From IMG/VR virus record IMGVR_UViG_3300029448_000472, positions 1 through 22,859 of that record: DNA of 22,859 nt, one strand, 5' to 3'. The stretch's first letter is position 1; every line of letters starts with the position of its first letter. This document shows, piece by piece, positions 20,715 through 22,859 of this stretch. Under the pieces are notes generated by a model that saw only the letters and a list, made by a program, of their open reading frames with translations, did not search any database and was not told the DNA's origin. The position numbers and the translations under genes were made by a program. Origin of the DNA: a virus.

Positions 20715-22685
20715 ATGAATCCAAAAAACTCGCTAGATCTATTCAATAAAATCAGGTCACAGTTCACTAACATAAGACTTGGTGATGAGAACGGCGCCGC
20801 AACTGCAAGTCCGCAGGATGCTGTATTTTTTGAGTTTGAATTCCAAGAAGATGCAGACACATTTGGGTCAGTAAGCATAAGCCTGGCAGACGGTGAGAAC
20901 ATGAAAGTTTACTACAACAGAGATCTTGTCAACAAAATCGATGAAGACAGCAAGGACGAATGGTACGCTTTCTTGAAAGAACTGAAAGACTTTGCTGTAG
21001 AACATCAATTAAGGTTTGATGTACGAGATATCACAAAAAACAACCTCACAAAGCAGGATTATGAAAATCTTGCAGATACGAACAAAACGGTAAATACTGA
21101 TGAAATGTCAGAAGAACTAACAAGAATCACTAAATTAGCGGGTGTTGAAAAGGCACCAGTTGCAGAAGGACTTACGGGTACTTCTAAAAGTTCATTTGAG
21201 AACTTAGACAAAACAAAATTAATAATCAGACACAAAGGCAAAGTTGACGAAACTGTGCCAGGTGCAAGATCAAGACAGATACAGTCACTATACATCGAGA
21301 ACGAAGATGGTGAAAGATTCAAATATCCACTTACACACCTAGCAGGTGCAAGAGCGATGCAGAGGCACGTTGCAAATGGTGGAAGACCACATGATGAATT
21401 TGGCGAACACATTGTAGCAACTTCAGAAGACATAGCAAAACTAAATTCTTTTTCGAGATATGTTACTAACAAAGATCAATTAAATGATAACGCAGGTGAC
21501 ATCATTGAACAAACAAAATTAAAATTAGAAAATTTAAGAGGCTACATGAAAAATCTTTCTAAACAGTCTCACTATGAAAATGCAAGTAAAGATTTCAAAA
21601 CATCAGAGGAACAAATACTAGATGACGAAACAGTAAACAAATTGAGAGAAAAGTTTACTATGACAAATTTAGACAAGAGGGTAGAAGATGCTTTCCCGTT
21701 AATAAACAGAATAATGAGTGAGATCGAAGTTAATGAATTAGATGACACAGAAGGACCAAAAATTAAAGACACACAACCAACTGTGTTAGGTAAAGATGTT
21801 GAACCAATTGATGCTGATCCAGAACCACAAGTTGATCATGGTGCAGTTGTACAAAGTTTCCTAACAGATCCTGAAAGAAAACTTATATTAAGAAAAGATG
21901 CATCAGCAGACAAGATGTTGTCAGCAACAAAATTTAAAGACAAAAGCACAATGCTTGGTTCGATATTATCAGACATAGCATCAAGAATGTTATCTAAAAC
22001 CCCCGAAGAAGACAGAGTGGCAAACTTTGCTTCTAGAGTAGCAGATGGCATCGACCAAGAAGGTTCTGCTTCATTCAAGCCTGGACCTGATTACAATAAA
22101 AATAAAAAAATAGCAGTGCAACTTGCTAAAAGATATATTGACGATTACAAAAAAATGAAATCTGATCCAGAATATGCTGACCAAGTAAGAATGGATCCTG
22201 AAGACTTTAATCCAAAAAAACACCCTAAACTTGATAAAAGAGCAAGAGGTGAAGCACAGGCATTTGAGGACTGGGCAGAGAATACAGCAAACGAATACGC
22301 ACAACCACAGCATCAGGATAAAGAATTAGAAAAAAAAGATAAAGAAGACGCAATGAAACTTGACGTTACTAAAGCAGACAAAATGATGAATACAACTGCG
22401 TACAAAAGAATGCAGGCAGGAGATCCAAAGTATGCTGACAAAACTGAAGGCAATGAATTTGCAAACGCAGTTAGGAAAGCAAAAGCGGCAGGCATGAAAG
22501 CAGGCGATAAATTCAAAGTTGGTGATCAGGAATACACGTTGAAAGACGCTATCGAAATGGCAGGATTACAACTTGAAGAATTCTTTTCAGAAGAAGACCT
22601 AGCACCAATAGAAGACGCACAACAAGAAGCAGAAGCGATCAACACAGAATTAGACAGAATCAAAACACTGGCTAACTTATCTTAA
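20715..22685 (+). CDS. Large conserved marine T4-type phage protein, unknown function
   Basis: 656 residues. The N-terminal domain (1-~120) has WYAFLKELKDFAVEHQLRFD and VRDITKNNL. A linker with RITKLAGV (137-144) follows. Then comes a conserved-looking domain (~165-250) with KLIIRHKGKVDE, PGARSRQIQSLYIENEDGER, FKYPLTHLAGARAMQRHVA and GGRPHDEFGEHI. The rest is charged and helical (repeated Lys/Asp/Glu), ending in GDKFKVGDQEYTLKDAIEMA and a short acidic tail. The PGARSR..RFKYP..HLAGARAM pattern is familiar from uncharacterised proteins of cyanophages and pelagiphages. Basic residues in that domain could bind nucleic acid or phosphate, but this is a guess. Predicted mRNA is leaderless. Confidence 0.75.
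   Translation: MNPKNSLDLFNKIRSQFTNIRLGDENGAATASPQDAVFFEFEFQEDADTFGSVSISLADGENMKVYYNRDLVNKIDEDSKDEWYAFLKELKDFAVEHQLRFDVRDITKNNLTKQDYENLADTNKTVNTDEMSEELTRITKLAGVEKAPVAEGLTGTSKSSFENLDKTKLIIRHKGKVDETVPGARSRQIQSLYIENEDGERFKYPLTHLAGARAMQRHVANGGRPHDEFGEHIVATSEDIAKLNSFSRYVTNKDQLNDNAGDIIEQTKLKLENLRGYMKNLSKQSHYENASKDFKTSEEQILDDETVNKLREKFTMTNLDKRVEDAFPLINRIMSEIEVNELDDTEGPKIKDTQPTVLGKDVEPIDADPEPQVDHGAVVQSFLTDPERKLILRKDASADKMLSATKFKDKSTMLGSILSDIASRMLSKTPEEDRVANFASRVADGIDQEGSASFKPGPDYNKNKKIAVQLAKRYIDDYKKMKSDPEYADQVRMDPEDFNPKKHPKLDKRARGEAQAFEDWAENTANEYAQPQHQDKELEKKDKEDAMKLDVTKADKMMNTTAYKRMQAGDPKYADKTEGNEFANAVRKAKAAGMKAGDKFKVGDQEYTLKDAIEMAGLQLEEFFSEEDLAPIEDAQQEAEAINTELDRIKTLANLS
21089..21096 (+). promoter_or_regulatory. 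Possible internal late promoter inside the 20715 gene
   Basis: GGTAAATA ends 8 bases before an in-frame ATG at 21105 (Met131), which lies at the boundary between the N-terminal and conserved domains. It fits the spacing used by real genes in this window but may be a chance match. Confidence 0.25.
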
Positions 22686-22807
22686 TAAAACACCCATATT
22701 ACCAATAATAGTAGTAGACATTAGATAAATATCATTGTATATTATGTACTATATGTCTAATATACATTTAGGCAACAAACACAGGCACAATAAAGGAGGC
22801 TTACATT
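22686..22807 (+). promoter_or_regulatory. Long leader with late promoter, inverted repeat and strong ribosome binding site
   Basis: 122 bases, the longest gap in the window. GATAAATA (22724-22731) is a late promoter candidate 76 bases before ATG. TAGACAT (22715-22721) and ATGTCTA (22753-22759) form a 7-base inverted repeat around it. AT-rich hexamers such as TATATT and TAATAT could be sigma70 -10 boxes, but no clear -35 was found. AAAGGAGG (22793-22799 region) is a near-perfect Shine-Dalgarno sequence. Position and strength suggest an abundant, regulated product. Confidence 0.5.
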
Positions 22808-22859
22808 ATGGCATCATTGGCTGAAATAAGAGCGAAGTTAAAATCTCAAGAAGTGAATC
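22808..22859 (+). CDS. Start of a gene cut by the window edge
   Basis: Only 17 codons are visible, beginning MASLAEIRAKLKSQEVN. ATG follows AAAGGAGG at 8 to 9 bases, the best ribosome binding site in the window, and a 76-base leader. The N-terminus is short, basic and helical. An ssDNA-binding protein of the gp32 type is one guess, since its leader is known to be regulated in T4, but too little sequence is present to decide. Confidence 0.6.
   Translation, partial: MASLAEIRAKLKSQEVN

Noticed and set aside
22686-22807. tRNA or structured RNA gene in the longest gap
   Set aside because: No cloverleaf arms or TPsiC-like sequence could be found.
1-22859. Integrase, transposase or attachment site
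   Set aside because: No matching protein motif or flanking repeat was seen; consistent with a lytic T4-type phage.

Overview
The window looks like part of the structural and packaging region of a T4-type marine myovirus. The best guess for its host group is Pelagibacter (SAR11) or a related marine bacterium. The evidence is recognisable homologues of T4 gp13, gp14, gp15 (neck and tail completion), gp18 (sheath), gp19 (tube), gp4 (head completion), gp16 and gp17 (terminase) and gp1 (dNMP kinase). The DNA is AT-rich, genes are packed almost without gaps, and T4-type late promoter motifs (TAAATA, best form TATAAATA) recur. Assignment to T4-type phage is strong; the host is an inference.

Layout. 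1-3460: the 3' end of one fibre-like gene and a complete second fibre-like gene, both built from short beta-type repeats, closed by a strong terminator (3487-3519). 3545-3982: a small structural-type gene. 3983-7059: a leftward block of Nudix hydrolase, gp15 and gp14. 7103-8746: a rightward block of gp13, a 62-residue protein and the dNMP kinase. 8660-9019: a leftward HNH-like zinc protein whose catalytic His positions are replaced. 9135-13210: a very large tail sheath (1141 residues) and the tail tube, closed by a second terminator (13239-13268). 13287-17525: a tube-fold baseplate-like protein, a conserved hypothetical, gp4, gp16 and two conserved hypotheticals. 17565-20710: large terminase gp17, then a radical SAM protein with an extra cysteine domain, overlapping it by one base. 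20715-22685: a large conserved hypothetical. 22808 to the end: the start of a gene with a strong ribosome binding site.

The most unusual global signal is promoter placement. Ten genes have TAAATA ending only 5 to 8 bases before the start codon, usually with no Shine-Dalgarno sequence. In T4, late transcription starts about 6 bases past this element, so these mRNAs would begin at or within a few bases of ATG: a largely leaderless late programme. The two nucleotide-metabolism genes (Nudix, dNMP kinase) instead have sigma70-like promoters, also with ATG at the predicted start of transcription. Genes with a real leader or internal position (second fibre, gp18, gp19, the 16656 gene and the last gene) do have Shine-Dalgarno sequences. 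Several promoters are built on the stop codon of the upstream gene.

Other points of interest are the radical SAM gene in the packaging operon, a short 'RYNGxxW'-type module shared by gp14, gp15 and gp18, the inactive-looking HNH protein next to a perfect palindrome, and a His/Asp-rich acidic protein before gp17. No tRNA, CRISPR array, insertion sequence or integrase was seen. Apart from the 122-base leader at 22686-22807, gaps are too short to hide further genes.
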